A DNA stretch of 64,000 nucleotides, taken from positions 1 through 64,000 of the forward strand of contig NZ_JAWOCR010000063.1 of the NCBI RefSeq assembly GCF_046483665.1. Reading direction: 5' to 3'. Shown in pieces: positions 30,973-40,387 of the stretch. Position numbers and translations under genes: made by a program. The number at the start of each line of letters is the position of its first letter. Position 1 is the stretch's first letter. Source of the DNA: Thiohalophilus sp046483665 (GTDB taxonomy: Bacteria; Pseudomonadota; Gammaproteobacteria; UBA6429; Thiohalophilaceae). A model generated the notes under the pieces. The model ran no database searches, was not told the DNA's origin, and saw nothing but the letters and a program-made list of their open reading frames with translations.

Positions 30973-31110
30973 AACGCAGAGGCGCAAAGACGCAGAGGAC
31001 GCAAAGACAACTTTTGTATTGAAAACAGTTTGATGATCTCTCAAACACCCACTGAATGGACAAAAAATAATTTCCCCTCTGCGTTCTTTGCGTCTTCGCG
31101 CCTCTGCGTT
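30973..31110. repeat. Inverted repeat pair, AACGCAGAGGCGCAAAG family, copy 2
   Basis: The left arm at 30973-31006 reads AACGCAGAGGCGCAAAGACG then CAGAGGACGCAAAG. The right arm at 31076-31110 reads CCTCTGCGTTCTTTGCGTCT then TCGCGCCTCTGCGTT, its inverted copy. It lies 28 bp after thiE and before hemL. The roughly 70 bp between arms are unremarkable. A transcript would fold into one long imperfect hairpin. Confidence 0.75.
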
Positions 31111-31206
31111 TTTCTTTTCCTGCCCTGTCGTCAGATGCCTGATTTGGTTATCATTCTTGCCTTGTTCTCAAATTTGTCATTCTCGAATCATTGAAGGAAT
31201 CGCGTT

Positions 31207-32487
31207 ATGTCCCGTTCGCATGATCTGTTTGTTGCCGCCCAGAAACACATCCCTGGCGGGGTGAATTCCCCGGTGCGAGCCTTCAAGGGCGTCGGCGGGG
31301 ATCCGTTGTTTTTCAAGCGGGCCGCGGGGGCCTGTATGTTCGACGAGGACGGTAACAGGTACATCGATTATGTCGGCTCCTGGGGACCGATGATCGTCGG
31401 CCATGCCCACCCCGAGGTCATCAAGGCCGTCGAGGCGGTACTGCACAATGGCCTGAGTTTCGGCGCACCCACCGAACTGGAAACGCAAATGGCCGACAAG
31501 GTCTGCGAGCTGGTCCCTTCGGTGGAGATGGTGCGCATGGTCAATTCCGGCACCGAGGCCACCATGTCCGCGTTGCGCCTGGCGCGCGGCTTTACCGGCC
31601 GCGACAAGATCATCAAGTTCGAGGGTAATTATCACGGCCACTCCGATTCGCTGCTGGTCAAGGCCGGTTCCGGTGCGCTCACTCTGGGCGTGCCCACCTC
31701 GCCGGGCGTGCCTGCCTCGCTGGCCGAGCACACCCTCACCCTGACCTACAACGACAGCGCGCAGGTACGGGAAACCTTCGACCAGCTGGGTGATGAGATC
31801 GCCGCCATCATTGTCGAGCCGGTCGCCGGCAACATGAACTGTGTTCCGCCGGTGGACGGTTTCCTGCAAACCCTGCGCGAAGTCTGCGACCAGCACGGTA
31901 GCGTGCTGATCTTCGACGAGGTGATGAGCGGCTTTCGCGTGGCGCTCGGCGGCGCCCAGGAATACTTCAGCGTCACACCCGACCTGACCACGTTGGGCAA
32001 GGTCATCGGTGGCGGTATGCCAGTCGGTGCTTTCGGCGGCAAACGCGCAATTATGGAACAGATCGCGCCGCTGGGACCGATCTACCAGGCCGGCACCCTG
32101 TCCGGCAATCCGGTCGCCATGGCCGCGGGGCTGGCCACACTCAATCTGATCAGCCAGCCCGGATTCTTCGAACGTCTCACTCAGCGGGTCGATCAGCTGA
32201 CCGGGGGACTGCGCCAACGGGCGAAGGCCAGTAACATCCCGTTAACCACCAACCAGGCCGGCGGGATGTTCGGCTACTTCTTCAGTGACGAAGAATCTAT
32301 TACCCGGTTCGATCAGGTCAGCAACTGCGACATGGAACGCTTCAAACGTTTTTTCCACGGCATGCTGGACCAGGGTATTTATCTGGCCCCGGCCGCGTTT
32401 GAAACCGGCTTCATCTCTGCCGCACATACCGAACAAGATATCGAGGCGACGCTGGACGCGGCCGAGCGCGTCTTTGCCGGGCTCTAA
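31207..32487 (+). CDS. hemL: Glutamate-1-semialdehyde 2,1-aminomutase
   Basis: A 426-residue PLP enzyme giving 5-aminolevulinate, the C5-route precursor of heme. Family landmarks: IPGGVNSPVRAFKGVGGDP, MVNSGTEATMSALRLARG, FEGNYHGHSD, the cofactor Asp in LIFDEVMSGFR, the PLP lysine in TTLGKVIGGGMPVGAFGG, and YQAGTLSGNPVAMAAG. AAGGA precedes the ATG. Consistent with hemJ in this window, the organism uses the C5 pathway. Confidence 0.97.
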   Translation: MSRSHDLFVAAQKHIPGGVNSPVRAFKGVGGDPLFFKRAAGACMFDEDGNRYIDYVGSWGPMIVGHAHPEVIKAVEAVLHNGLSFGAPTELETQMADKVCELVPSVEMVRMVNSGTEATMSALRLARGFTGRDKIIKFEGNYHGHSDSLLVKAGSGALTLGVPTSPGVPASLAEHTLTLTYNDSAQVRETFDQLGDEIAAIIVEPVAGNMNCVPPVDGFLQTLREVCDQHGSVLIFDEVMSGFRVALGGAQEYFSVTPDLTTLGKVIGGGMPVGAFGGKRAIMEQIAPLGPIYQAGTLSGNPVAMAAGLATLNLISQPGFFERLTQRVDQLTGGLRQRAKASNIPLTTNQAGGMFGYFFSDEESITRFDQVSNCDMERFKRFFHGMLDQGIYLAPAAFETGFISAAHTEQDIEATLDAAERVFAGL

Positions 32488-32505
32488 TCACGACATTTGA
32501 GCTCA

Positions 32506-32631
32506 GCACGAAGACACGAAGTGAAAGAAATGTTGTTCCTCTCTTTCGCAAACATCCGGATAAAACCGGATATGTGCCCGATAATACTGCGTAACCAGGG
32601 TCATTGAACTTCGTGTCTTCGTGGTTAATGC
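32506..32631. repeat. Inverted repeat pair, CACGAAGACACGAAG family
   Basis: The left arm at 32506-32525 contains GCACGAAGACACGAAG and the right arm at 32608-32631 reads ACTTCGTGTCTTCGTGGTTA. They enclose about 80 bp of non-coding sequence just after hemL. A related single motif lies at 17353-17382. It has the same layout as the GCAGAGGCGC family but a different motif. Confidence 0.7.
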
Positions 32632-32682
32632 TTTTTATTGACCTGTACTCCTTGCCCGCCTTTTTCAGGTATTATCCCGCCT

Positions 32683-34692
32683 ATGTCGATGGCCAGTTTT
32701 GTTCAGTTATTCGAGTGGTTAAGCCAGCATCCGATCAGCGCGGCCCTGCTGGTCTTTATCATTGCCCTGAGTGAATCGCTGGCATTCGTTGGGCTGATCG
32801 TACCAGGCATTTTTTTCATGGTGGTGTTCGGTGCGCTGATCACCACGGGCTACATGGATTACGGCTGGACTGTCACTGCCGCCATACTCGGCGCCATCGC
32901 TGGTGACGGTATCAGCTACTGGCTGGGCCAGCGATACCATAAACATCTGTATAACTTCTGGCCGTTTCGCAACCGGCCGGGCCTGCTGGAACGCGGCGAG
33001 GCATTTTTCCATCGCCACGGGGGTAAAAGCATACTCCTGGGTCGCTTTGTAGGCCCGCTACGTCCGGTCATTCCCGCCATTGCCGGTATGCTGGCCATGT
33101 CACGCCAGAGATTCATTCTGACCAACGTCGGTTCTGCCCTGTTATGGGGACCGGTTGTATTGTTGCCTGGCATGGCCTTCGGGCTCTCACTGGAGCTGGC
33201 CGCGGAATTTGCCGGACGTCTTTCCCTGTTGCTGATCATCGTACTGATACTATTATGGGTGGCTTTCTGGCTCATACGCCAGCTTTATTATTTTGTCGTG
33301 CCACGCACCGATACTCTGTTCAGTTATGTTATTAACTGGATCAATCGCCATCCTTTGATAGGCCGTGTACCGGCCGCCCTGATCGATCCCCGGCATCCCG
33401 AAATGCGGGTCCTGACATTATTGGCGTTGATGTTATTACTGGCCGCTATAGCCTTTACTGCTCTGTCACAGTTTCTGACGCAACACTCGCTGATTCTTGG
33501 CCTTAACGATCTGGTCTATTATCAGTTACAACAACTGCATAATCCGCCCTTTAATCGGGTAATGTTATTTTTCAGCCATCTGGGCGATGACCTGTTTCTC
33601 GCCCTTCTGAGCCTGATCCTGTTTGTCTGGACTGCCCTGCATCGAAACTGGCTTGCCGGCTGGCACCTTCTGGCAGCACTCGTCTTACCCTTGATTGTCG
33701 TGCACACCCTGCAACTTTTATTTGACGTCCCGCGTCCGGATATCACCGCCAGTGTTTCCAGCCTGGCGTTTCCCGGCGCCCACATTATCATTGCCACGTC
33801 GGTATACGGTTTTATCGCCGTAGTGCTGACTCGCAACATGCCAACGGTGTTGCGCATCAGCGTTTATGTTATCAGTGCGTCACTGATACTATTGATCGCC
33901 TTTGCCCGGCTCTATCTTGGGATCCACTGGTTAAGTGACATCCTCAGCGGAATTTTACTGGGACTGATCTGGGTTAGTTTGCTGGGCATCGGCTATCGAC
34001 GCCATATCGGCTTACCTCCGTTACCGATCAAAACCCTGAGTTATCCCGTCTCGCTGATTCTGATCCTGCTGGTGGCCTATCCTCTGAGCCAGCTGGACAG
34101 GGGACTTCCAAAAACAGTCGAAACACCCCAACATTACCGCCTGGGAATGACAGGTTGGCAACAAACCGGCTGGCAAGCTCTGCAGCAGTATCGCTCTGAT
34201 CTTCTGCAGCAGCAAAAGTACCCGCTCAATCTGCAATGGGCCGCACCACGGCAGGTGATAATCAATACCCTTGAAGATCTCGGCTGGCAACGACCCGGCG
34301 AGCCTCACTGGCGCGGCTGGTTGCGACCCTCCACGGCAATCGAAAAACTACCGGTGATTCCGCATCTGCATGAAGGCCGCTATGAAAATCTGCTTTTCGT
34401 GCGTGTCAACGAGAAAAATCAACGACTATTAAGCGTACGCCTGTGGCAATCGAATCTGTTTGTGCAACATAATGACCAGGAAGAGACGTTGTGGGTCGGC
34501 GAGGTAGCTTATCTGGAAGCAGTGCGTATCGGGCCGCTTAAATATCTGAAAACAGCAGACGATTTCAATCGGGCCCTGAATCATTTTCTCAGTGACCTGG
34601 ATAGCAGGGTCCGGACAACCCGGCACCGGGCAGGTCCGTTGCAGATTATCCTGTTAAGTGAAAAACCGGGACCGGAGCCGGACAGGGAATAA
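32683..34692 (+). CDS. Fused DedA-PAP2-LssY membrane protein
   Basis: A 669-residue protein from ATG 32683. Residues about 1-200 are a DedA/SNARE-associated (VTT) domain with LVGFFL-type segment FVGLIVPGIFFMVVFGALI and the GRFVGPLRPVIPAIAGM motif of lipid transporters. About 250-450 is a PAP2 phosphatase-like domain, with VPRPD, AFPGAHIIIATSVYGF and ARLYLGIHWLSDIL; the second signature is AFPGAH where SFPSGH is usual. About 475-665 is an LssY-type C-terminal domain. Known PAP2/DedA proteins handle polyprenyl or phospholipid phosphates, so a lipid-carrier role in the inner membrane is likely. Confidence 0.88.
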   Translation: MSMASFVQLFEWLSQHPISAALLVFIIALSESLAFVGLIVPGIFFMVVFGALITTGYMDYGWTVTAAILGAIAGDGISYWLGQRYHKHLYNFWPFRNRPGLLERGEAFFHRHGGKSILLGRFVGPLRPVIPAIAGMLAMSRQRFILTNVGSALLWGPVVLLPGMAFGLSLELAAEFAGRLSLLLIIVLILLWVAFWLIRQLYYFVVPRTDTLFSYVINWINRHPLIGRVPAALIDPRHPEMRVLTLLALMLLLAAIAFTALSQFLTQHSLILGLNDLVYYQLQQLHNPPFNRVMLFFSHLGDDLFLALLSLILFVWTALHRNWLAGWHLLAALVLPLIVVHTLQLLFDVPRPDITASVSSLAFPGAHIIIATSVYGFIAVVLTRNMPTVLRISVYVISASLILLIAFARLYLGIHWLSDILSGILLGLIWVSLLGIGYRRHIGLPPLPIKTLSYPVSLILILLVAYPLSQLDRGLPKTVETPQHYRLGMTGWQQTGWQALQQYRSDLLQQQKYPLNLQWAAPRQVIINTLEDLGWQRPGEPHWRGWLRPSTAIEKLPVIPHLHEGRYENLLFVRVNEKNQRLLSVRLWQSNLFVQHNDQEETLWVGEVAYLEAVRIGPLKYLKTADDFNRALNHFLSDLDSRVRTTRHRAGPLQIILLSEKPGPEPDRE

Positions 34693-34713
34693 CCCGAGAC
34701 CGGGATTTCCTTA

Positions 34714-35295
34714 TCAAGACTGCTGCTTCAAAACAGCGGCAACTTCAGCGAGTTTCTGGCTGGCATTATCGACGCTGAGCAAACGCTGTTTGACTTCCAT
34801 ATCCAGTGGCAACAACTCTATCAGGCGCGAGGCCACCCAATCCTCATCATCCAGATGCTTCTGCAGTGTTGAATAGGGGGGCTCCAGCTGACCCAGAATA
34901 TTGTCGAGTATACGGGCAAGATACTGCTGAGTCTCGGGCAGTGAAGCACCGATAATTTCCGGCAACAGCTCTACCTCGGCCTGAATGGACTGATCCCTGT
35001 TTGTCTGGCGGGACAAAATACTGAAACGCTGCTCACCCTCTAGTGTCACGCCCAGCATGCCATCCACACGGCGATTCCAGTAACGGATTTTGCACAGGGT
35101 TCCGACATTACAGGTTTCGGCAGCCTTGCCGACCTCCTGCCCCTGTTGAATCAACACGACACCAATGCCGCAATCCGTGCGCAGACACTGGCTTACCATA
35201 TCCAGATAACGCGGTTCGAAAATCCGCAGCGGTAACACACCGCCGGGAAACAGAACGGTGTTGAGGGGAAACAGAGGGATCGTGAGTTTCATCAA
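34714..35295 (-). CDS. Lon N-terminal-domain protein
   Basis: A 193-residue protein consisting only of the LON substrate-binding domain (IPLFPLNTVLFPGGVLPLRIFEPRYLDMV at the start, here given as adjacent blocks PLFPLNTVLFPG and LPLRIFEPRYL), without ATPase or protease. Such stand-alone proteins are common in proteobacteria and of uncertain function. It is the last gene of a minus-strand run mpl-ubiX-LON and starts 21 bp after ubiX. Confidence 0.9.
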   Translation of the reverse strand: MMKLTIPLFPLNTVLFPGGVLPLRIFEPRYLDMVSQCLRTDCGIGVVLIQQGQEVGKAAETCNVGTLCKIRYWNRRVDGMLGVTLEGEQRFSILSRQTNRDQSIQAEVELLPEIIGASLPETQQYLARILDNILGQLEPPYSTLQKHLDDEDWVASRLIELLPLDMEVKQRLLSVDNASQKLAEVAAVLKQQS

Positions 35296-35316
35296 TTTAC
35301 TGGCTGCTCAGGCAAC

Positions 35317-35943
35317 TCATTCGGTGACGGGATTGCCCCACGAGCGGGTCAGGGACTGTTCGATACCCAGATGTTCCAGAATCCGAGCAACCACGAAATC
35401 GACCAGATCCGAGACACTCTGCGGCTGATAATAAAATCCGGGATTGGCGGGCATAATCGTGGCGCCGGCGCGGGACAAGCGCAACATATTCTCCAGGTGA
35501 ATTACCGACAGGGGCATTTCCCGTACCACCATGAGCAGTTTACGCTGTTCTTTGAGCATCACGTCCGCGGCCCGTTCGATGAGGTTATCGCTATTGCCAT
35601 TGGCCACCGCCGCCAGCGTGCCGGTCGTGCAGGGACAGATTACCATATGACTGGCATTGTGCGAGCCACTGGCAATAGGTGCGGTCCATTGCTCTTTGCC
35701 AAAGACCGTCAACAATTGCGGAGCAGACTGATAATATTCGGTAAACCAGGCCTGCATCTCCGCAGGGCGGGAGGGAATATCCAGTTCGGCCTCCATTTGC
35801 AATACCATCTGCGCTGCCTTGGATACCAGCAGATATACGGGTTGTTGCTTTTCCAGCAAGCACTGTAGCAAACGCAGGGCATAAGGCGCTCCCGAGGCGC
35901 CGGTCATGGCCAGTATGACAGGGCGTCTAACCGATTCGGACAT
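35317..35943 (-). CDS. ubiX: Flavin prenyltransferase
   Basis: A 208-residue enzyme making the prenylated FMN cofactor for UbiD decarboxylases in ubiquinone synthesis. It has the FMN-binding MTGASGAPYALRLL at the start, ASGSHNASHMVICPCTTGTLAAVANG, and the MVVREMPLSVIHLENMLRLS block followed by GATIMPANPGFY. It lies 5 bp downstream of mpl, so it is in an operon. The UbiD partner is outside the window. Confidence 0.96.
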   Translation of the reverse strand: MSESVRRPVILAMTGASGAPYALRLLQCLLEKQQPVYLLVSKAAQMVLQMEAELDIPSRPAEMQAWFTEYYQSAPQLLTVFGKEQWTAPIASGSHNASHMVICPCTTGTLAAVANGNSDNLIERAADVMLKEQRKLLMVVREMPLSVIHLENMLRLSRAGATIMPANPGFYYQPQSVSDLVDFVVARILEHLGIEQSLTRSWGNPVTE

Positions 35944-35948
35944 AATAA

Positions 35949-37328
35949 TCAGCCTTGATATTTATTGGACATATTCGTCATGTTCAGGCGTTCCAGTAAT
36001 CGCTGATGCAGATTCTCAAACCCGCCGTTACTCATAATCAACACATGCGTATCGCCCTCTATCTGTTGCAGAATATGATCGATAATCGTTTCAGTATTAT
36101 CGGCCACGCTAACCGGGGGCGTGGCCTGATCAAATATAGCAGCAATATCCCATGATAAACCCGCCGGGTGCAGAACAATCGCCCGGTCCGCCTCTGCCAG
36201 CGCCGCCGGCAAGGCCTCGCGCTGTACGCCAAGACGCATAGTATTGGAGCGCGGTTCCAGCACAGCGATAATCCGCGCCTTGCCCACATGCTGGCGCAAT
36301 CCATTGAGCGTAGAGGCAATCGCGGTGGGATGATGGGCAAAATCGTCATACACCGTCACACCGTTGACCTTGCCGCGAATCTCCATACGCCGTTTAATAT
36401 TACGAAAGTCGCTCAGCGACTCAATGGCCAGACCAGCCGGTACGCCGGCATGGCGCGCCGCGGCAATCGCCGCCAGCGCATTTTCCACATTGTGTAAGCC
36501 GAACAAGGGCCATTCAACTCGCCCCTGCGCCCTGCCCTGAAACTGCACATCGAATGTGGAACCATCCTCATGGTGCAGTTTGGCTGACCAGCCATCGGCA
36601 TGGTTTATGGTTTCCACCGGCGTCCAGCACCCCCTGGCGATAACCTCCTGCAAAGCCGGACTTGCATCGTTGGTCACGATTAGTCCATTGCCGGGCACGA
36701 TACGGAGCAGATGATGGAACTGGGTCTGTATAGCGGCCAGGTCAGGGAAGATATCTGCATGATCATATTCCAGGTTATTCATGATCAGGGTTCGTGGCCG
36801 GTAATGAACAAACTTGGAACGCTTGTCGAAAAAGGCGGTGTCGTACTCGTCGGCTTCCACCACGAAAAAAGGTTCCCGTCCGACGCGACTACTGACGCCG
36901 AAGTTGGCCGGTACACCGCCGATTAAAAAGCCGGGCTCAAGGTTATTTGCTTCCAACATCCAGGTCAGCATACTCGCGGTGGTGCTTTTTCCGTGGGTTC
37001 CGGCGACGCCCAGTACCCAGCATGAACCAAGTACATGTTGCGACAGCCATTGAGGGCCTGACGTATAGGGGATATCACTGTTCAGGATATATTCGACCAG
37101 CGGGTTACCACGTGACAGCGCATTGCCGATGACCACACAATCCGGACGAGGCTCAAGATGCTGCGGCTCATAACCTTCCATCAGCGAAATCCCCTGCTCT
37201 TCGAGCTGGAGGCTCATGGGCGGATAGACATTGACATCGGAACCGGTCACCGTATAACCCAGTTGTCGGGCTAAAATGGCGATACCGCCCATAAATGTGC
37301 CACAGATACCAAGGATGTGAATATGCAT
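35949..37328 (-). CDS. mpl: UDP-MurNAc:L-Ala-D-Glu-mDAP ligase
   Basis: A 459-residue Mur ligase family enzyme that re-attaches recycled murein tripeptide to UDP-MurNAc. It starts HIHILGICGTFMGGIAILAR (typical of Mpl). It has P-loop GTHGKSTTASML, the VVEADEYDTAFFDKRSKFVH segment and the C-terminal domain with VYDDFAHHPTAI. With anmK and the M23 peptidase in this window it completes parts of a peptidoglycan-recycling route. Confidence 0.96.
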   Translation of the reverse strand: MHIHILGICGTFMGGIAILARQLGYTVTGSDVNVYPPMSLQLEEQGISLMEGYEPQHLEPRPDCVVIGNALSRGNPLVEYILNSDIPYTSGPQWLSQHVLGSCWVLGVAGTHGKSTTASMLTWMLEANNLEPGFLIGGVPANFGVSSRVGREPFFVVEADEYDTAFFDKRSKFVHYRPRTLIMNNLEYDHADIFPDLAAIQTQFHHLLRIVPGNGLIVTNDASPALQEVIARGCWTPVETINHADGWSAKLHHEDGSTFDVQFQGRAQGRVEWPLFGLHNVENALAAIAAARHAGVPAGLAIESLSDFRNIKRRMEIRGKVNGVTVYDDFAHHPTAIASTLNGLRQHVGKARIIAVLEPRSNTMRLGVQREALPAALAEADRAIVLHPAGLSWDIAAIFDQATPPVSVADNTETIIDHILQQIEGDTHVLIMSNGGFENLHQRLLERLNMTNMSNKYQG

Positions 37329-37357
37329 GCGTGGTCCAGTGTCGTTCCGAATTAGAT

Positions 37358-37906
37358 TCAGCTTACCTGTGGAAGCATTGCATTAAACGCCGCCAGGCCC
37401 AGAATCAGGTAACCTATTGCGATGATAACACCGGTCAGCCGATGAACCGACAGAGCGTGAGAAAGAACATGCCCGACAATCACCAGACTCCAGATCTGCA
37501 TCGCCATGATAAGCAATGTTGCCATGGTAAGATTGTCTGGGTTCTGGTGGGTAATAAAATCCAAGGGTAACATCAACAGCGAAAGAATAATCCCGGTTCC
37601 GGTCAATGCTGTCAATGTCTGAACGATTCTTGCACGGTATCCGAACAACGACAGCAAACCGGCCGTGATCGATAACATAAGCAGGGTGTGCAAAATAATT
37701 ATGCCAGCCAGCTGCCATGCAGTCACCCCGGCTAACAGAAGATTGACTCGTAGATTATCGACAGCATAACCGAGGAGCAATAATACTAGCAGTAGTGGCG
37801 GCGAATGGGGTATATCTTCCGGCCCCTTGCGCAGCAGGCAGATCTCCCAGAAACGCGCCACCAGCGGTCTGGCATAGGCCAATAACCGGTTACTCATTAC
37901 AACCAC
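37358..37906 (-). CDS. Small integral membrane protein, unknown function
   Basis: A 182-residue protein with about five hydrophobic helices (near 38-55, 66-86, 92-115, 130-148, 160-178). The helix pattern resembles small Yip1-type membrane proteins, but no diagnostic motif is visible. It precedes mpl on the same strand (gap 29 bp) and is divergent from rnd. The start could be M1 or M4. Confidence 0.7.
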   Translation of the reverse strand: MVVMSNRLLAYARPLVARFWEICLLRKGPEDIPHSPPLLLVLLLLGYAVDNLRVNLLLAGVTAWQLAGIIILHTLLMLSITAGLLSLFGYRARIVQTLTALTGTGIILSLLMLPLDFITHQNPDNLTMATLLIMAMQIWSLVIVGHVLSHALSVHRLTGVIIAIGYLILGLAAFNAMLPQVS

Positions 37907-37986
37907 CCGTTTTACGTCTGTTATCTGCGTGTAACTGATTCTGATTCAGTAGATAATATAGGGTGAAACTGGTAGTGTCATCACCC

Positions 37987-39141
37987 ATGTCAAATTACCA
38001 ATATATCGAGACTATACCGCAACTCGAAGCGGCCTGCGAAATCCTGCGCCTCAACCCGGTGCTGGCGCTGGACACCGAGTTTATGCGCGAAAAAACCTAT
38101 TATGCCCGGCTCTGCCTGATCCAGATCGCCAGTGAGGATCAGGTCTACATTCTCGACCCGCTGCGCCTTGAGCATTTGCAGCCCCTGTTTGAATTACTAT
38201 ATGACCCGGGCATTCTCATAGTCCTGCATGCCGGTCGTCAGGACCTGGAATTGTTCTATGACCTCACCGGCCGAATCCCCGCCCCGGTGTTCGACACTCA
38301 GATTGCCGCAACGCTACTGGGTTTTGCCGATCAGATCGGTTATGGCGCACTGGTCGAAAAGGTCCTCGGTGTGCAATTGGACAAATCACACGCCCGGACT
38401 GACTGGGCCCAGCGTCCTCTTTCTGACAAACAGCTGACTTACGCCGCCGATGATGTCGTCTACCTGATGCAGCTCTATCCGGAAATTCATCGCCGACTGC
38501 AAAAGCTTGGCCGCGAAGCGTGGCTGACAGAGGATTTTGCCGCTCTCTCGCAACCGGAGTTGTATCAAAATGACCCGGCACAAAGCTGGCAACGAGTCAG
38601 TGGCCACGGCCGACTGAAGCCACGGCAGCTGGCCGCCTTGCAGGGTCTCGCCATGTGGCGAGAAAAACGCGCCCAGCAGCTGGACAAGCCCCGCAAATGG
38701 ATACTGAGTGACGATGTGTTATTAAACCTGGCTCAACGACTACCTGATAAAAAGGACAAGCTCGCCGCCATCCGCGGGCTGCCCGAGACCGTGGTACGTG
38801 AACATAGTGACCCGCTGCTCGCGGCGATCCAACAGGCCCGAGCCATGCCCGAATCCGAACTCCCGCAAACCCGGGATAGATTTATCCCCGATCATGATCA
38901 GGAGTTAGTCATTGACAGCCTCTTGCTCTATCTCAAGTATCTGGCTTTCAACAGCCAAATCAGTCCGGCAACACTCGCCAATCGCAAGGAAATAGAACGT
39001 CTTGTCAGAGGCGAACGTGAGCTGGCAATACTCAAGGGCTGGCGTGAACATATTGCTGGTCAAGCATTACTGGATATGCTCGAAGGTAAAACAGTTATTC
39101 GGATCGACAATGGGCAGCTGAAAATCCAGAGCGCAAGCTGA
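37987..39141 (+). CDS. rnd: Ribonuclease D
   Basis: A 384-residue 3'-5' exoribonuclease trimming tRNA and other small RNA precursors. The DEDD catalytic motifs are seen in LALDTEFMREKTYYARL, VLHAGRQDLELFYDL and YAADDVVYLMQLY. An HRDC domain follows (about 205-280, ALQGLAMWREKRAQQLDKPR). ATG 37987 is preferred. A GTG at 37963 would add 8 residues. Confidence 0.94.
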   Translation: MSNYQYIETIPQLEAACEILRLNPVLALDTEFMREKTYYARLCLIQIASEDQVYILDPLRLEHLQPLFELLYDPGILIVLHAGRQDLELFYDLTGRIPAPVFDTQIAATLLGFADQIGYGALVEKVLGVQLDKSHARTDWAQRPLSDKQLTYAADDVVYLMQLYPEIHRRLQKLGREAWLTEDFAALSQPELYQNDPAQSWQRVSGHGRLKPRQLAALQGLAMWREKRAQQLDKPRKWILSDDVLLNLAQRLPDKKDKLAAIRGLPETVVREHSDPLLAAIQQARAMPESELPQTRDRFIPDHDQELVIDSLLLYLKYLAFNSQISPATLANRKEIERLVRGERELAILKGWREHIAGQALLDMLEGKTVIRIDNGQLKIQSAS

Positions 39142-39218
39142 GTCCTGTTGGCAACAACATTGTGGCCCGGCCTACATTCTCTGTATGCAAGCCGCCTGTT
39201 TCAGGTGTTCCATCAACT

Positions 39219-40373
39219 ATGTCGCTACCCTCTAAACAAAGCGATCACTTTTCCTGGCATACCGGCTGCCGGTTTACCCTGCTTGTGGACGGTGAGCAAT
39301 ACTTTCCGAAAATGCTTGCGGCTATTAATCAGGCCAGAGATTTTATTTTGCTGGAATTTTATCTGGTCGAATCCGGGTATATCACCCGCCGCTTTATTAA
39401 AGCACTGACCAGGGCCCGTCAGCGCGGCGTGTCTGTTTATATGCTGCTGGATGACTATGGTTCCCGCTTCCTGGAACCTCTGGACCGTGAGGTTTTGCTG
39501 GCCCAGGATATCAATCTTGTCTGGTACAATCCGTTTGATTATCTTCGCTTCTTTCGTAGCCTGCGCCGCGACCACCGCAAGCTGTTACTGGTCGACGGCG
39601 TCAAAGCCTTCACCGGGGGCACCGGCCTGAGTGACGCCTTTGCCCCGCCGTTTGATTCGCAACAGGCCTGGCACGAAGTAATGGTACAGATTGAAGGTCC
39701 GATAGTGGCCGACTGGCAACAGGTATTTTCCCATACGTGGCAAACGGTTACCGGTCGATTACCAGATTTACCTGCTTGCAGCAGACAACAGCACAGCTCG
39801 GAGCAATCAGGTCGGCTGCTAATTTCTGCCGGATTATCCCTGCAGGAAATCAAACGAGCTGTTATCAAAAATGTGCGCCATGCCAACCAACGCATCTGGT
39901 TTACCACGCCTTACTTTGTACCTTCACGCAAGATTCGTCGTGCCCTGATTCGTCGCGCCAGGGCAGGTGTCGATGTCAGACTGCTGCTGCCCGGTCCCCT
40001 GAGCGATCATCCCTGGGTATCCCATGCCGCGCGTGGATTTTATCATCGCTTATTACGGCACGGCATCCGGATATTTGAATACCAGCCTCGCTTTACCCAC
40101 GCCAAGATCGGGCTGTGTGATGACTGGTGCACAATCGGTTCCAGCAATCTGGACCGTTGGAACCAGCGGTGGAATCTGGATGCGAACCAGGAAATCGACG
40201 CCAGGGATTTCGCCGCACAGGTGGCACAATTATTTGAAACTGACTTTGCACAAAGTCTGGAAATCACACTCGATGGCTGGCTGGCCCGGTCAAGAGTCCA
40301 ACGGCTGCAGGAATGGCTGGCCGCCCGACTGGTTATGCTGATCGAGCTTGTCGCACGCCGTTATCGAAAATAA
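39219..40373 (+). CDS. Cardiolipin synthase-like phospholipase D family protein
   Basis: About 384 residues with two PLD (HKD) motifs, DHRKLLLVDGVKAFTGG (first) and THAKIGLCDDWCTIGSSNLD (second), and no N-terminal membrane helices, as in ClsB. It probably joins phosphatidyl groups to make cardiolipin at the inner membrane. The start is inferred at MSLPSKQSDHF. A GTG at 39162 gives a longer form. It lies 77 bp after rnd on the same strand and ends at a shared terminator. Confidence 0.9.
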   Translation: MSLPSKQSDHFSWHTGCRFTLLVDGEQYFPKMLAAINQARDFILLEFYLVESGYITRRFIKALTRARQRGVSVYMLLDDYGSRFLEPLDREVLLAQDINLVWYNPFDYLRFFRSLRRDHRKLLLVDGVKAFTGGTGLSDAFAPPFDSQQAWHEVMVQIEGPIVADWQQVFSHTWQTVTGRLPDLPACSRQQHSSEQSGRLLISAGLSLQEIKRAVIKNVRHANQRIWFTTPYFVPSRKIRRALIRRARAGVDVRLLLPGPLSDHPWVSHAARGFYHRLLRHGIRIFEYQPRFTHAKIGLCDDWCTIGSSNLDRWNQRWNLDANQEIDARDFAAQVAQLFETDFAQSLEITLDGWLARSRVQRLQEWLAARLVMLIELVARRYRK

Positions 40374-40387
40374 TCGGGTATCAGGCA

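Noticed and set aside
28966..31120. Possible CRISPR array from repeated GCAGAGGCGC motifs
   Set aside because: Arms occur as inverted pairs with unequal spacing and no regular spacers, and no cas genes are present.
31177..32217. 346-codon minus-strand frame opposite hemL
   Set aside because: hemL on the plus strand is complete, and the antisense frame is His/Gly/Gln-rich nonsense.
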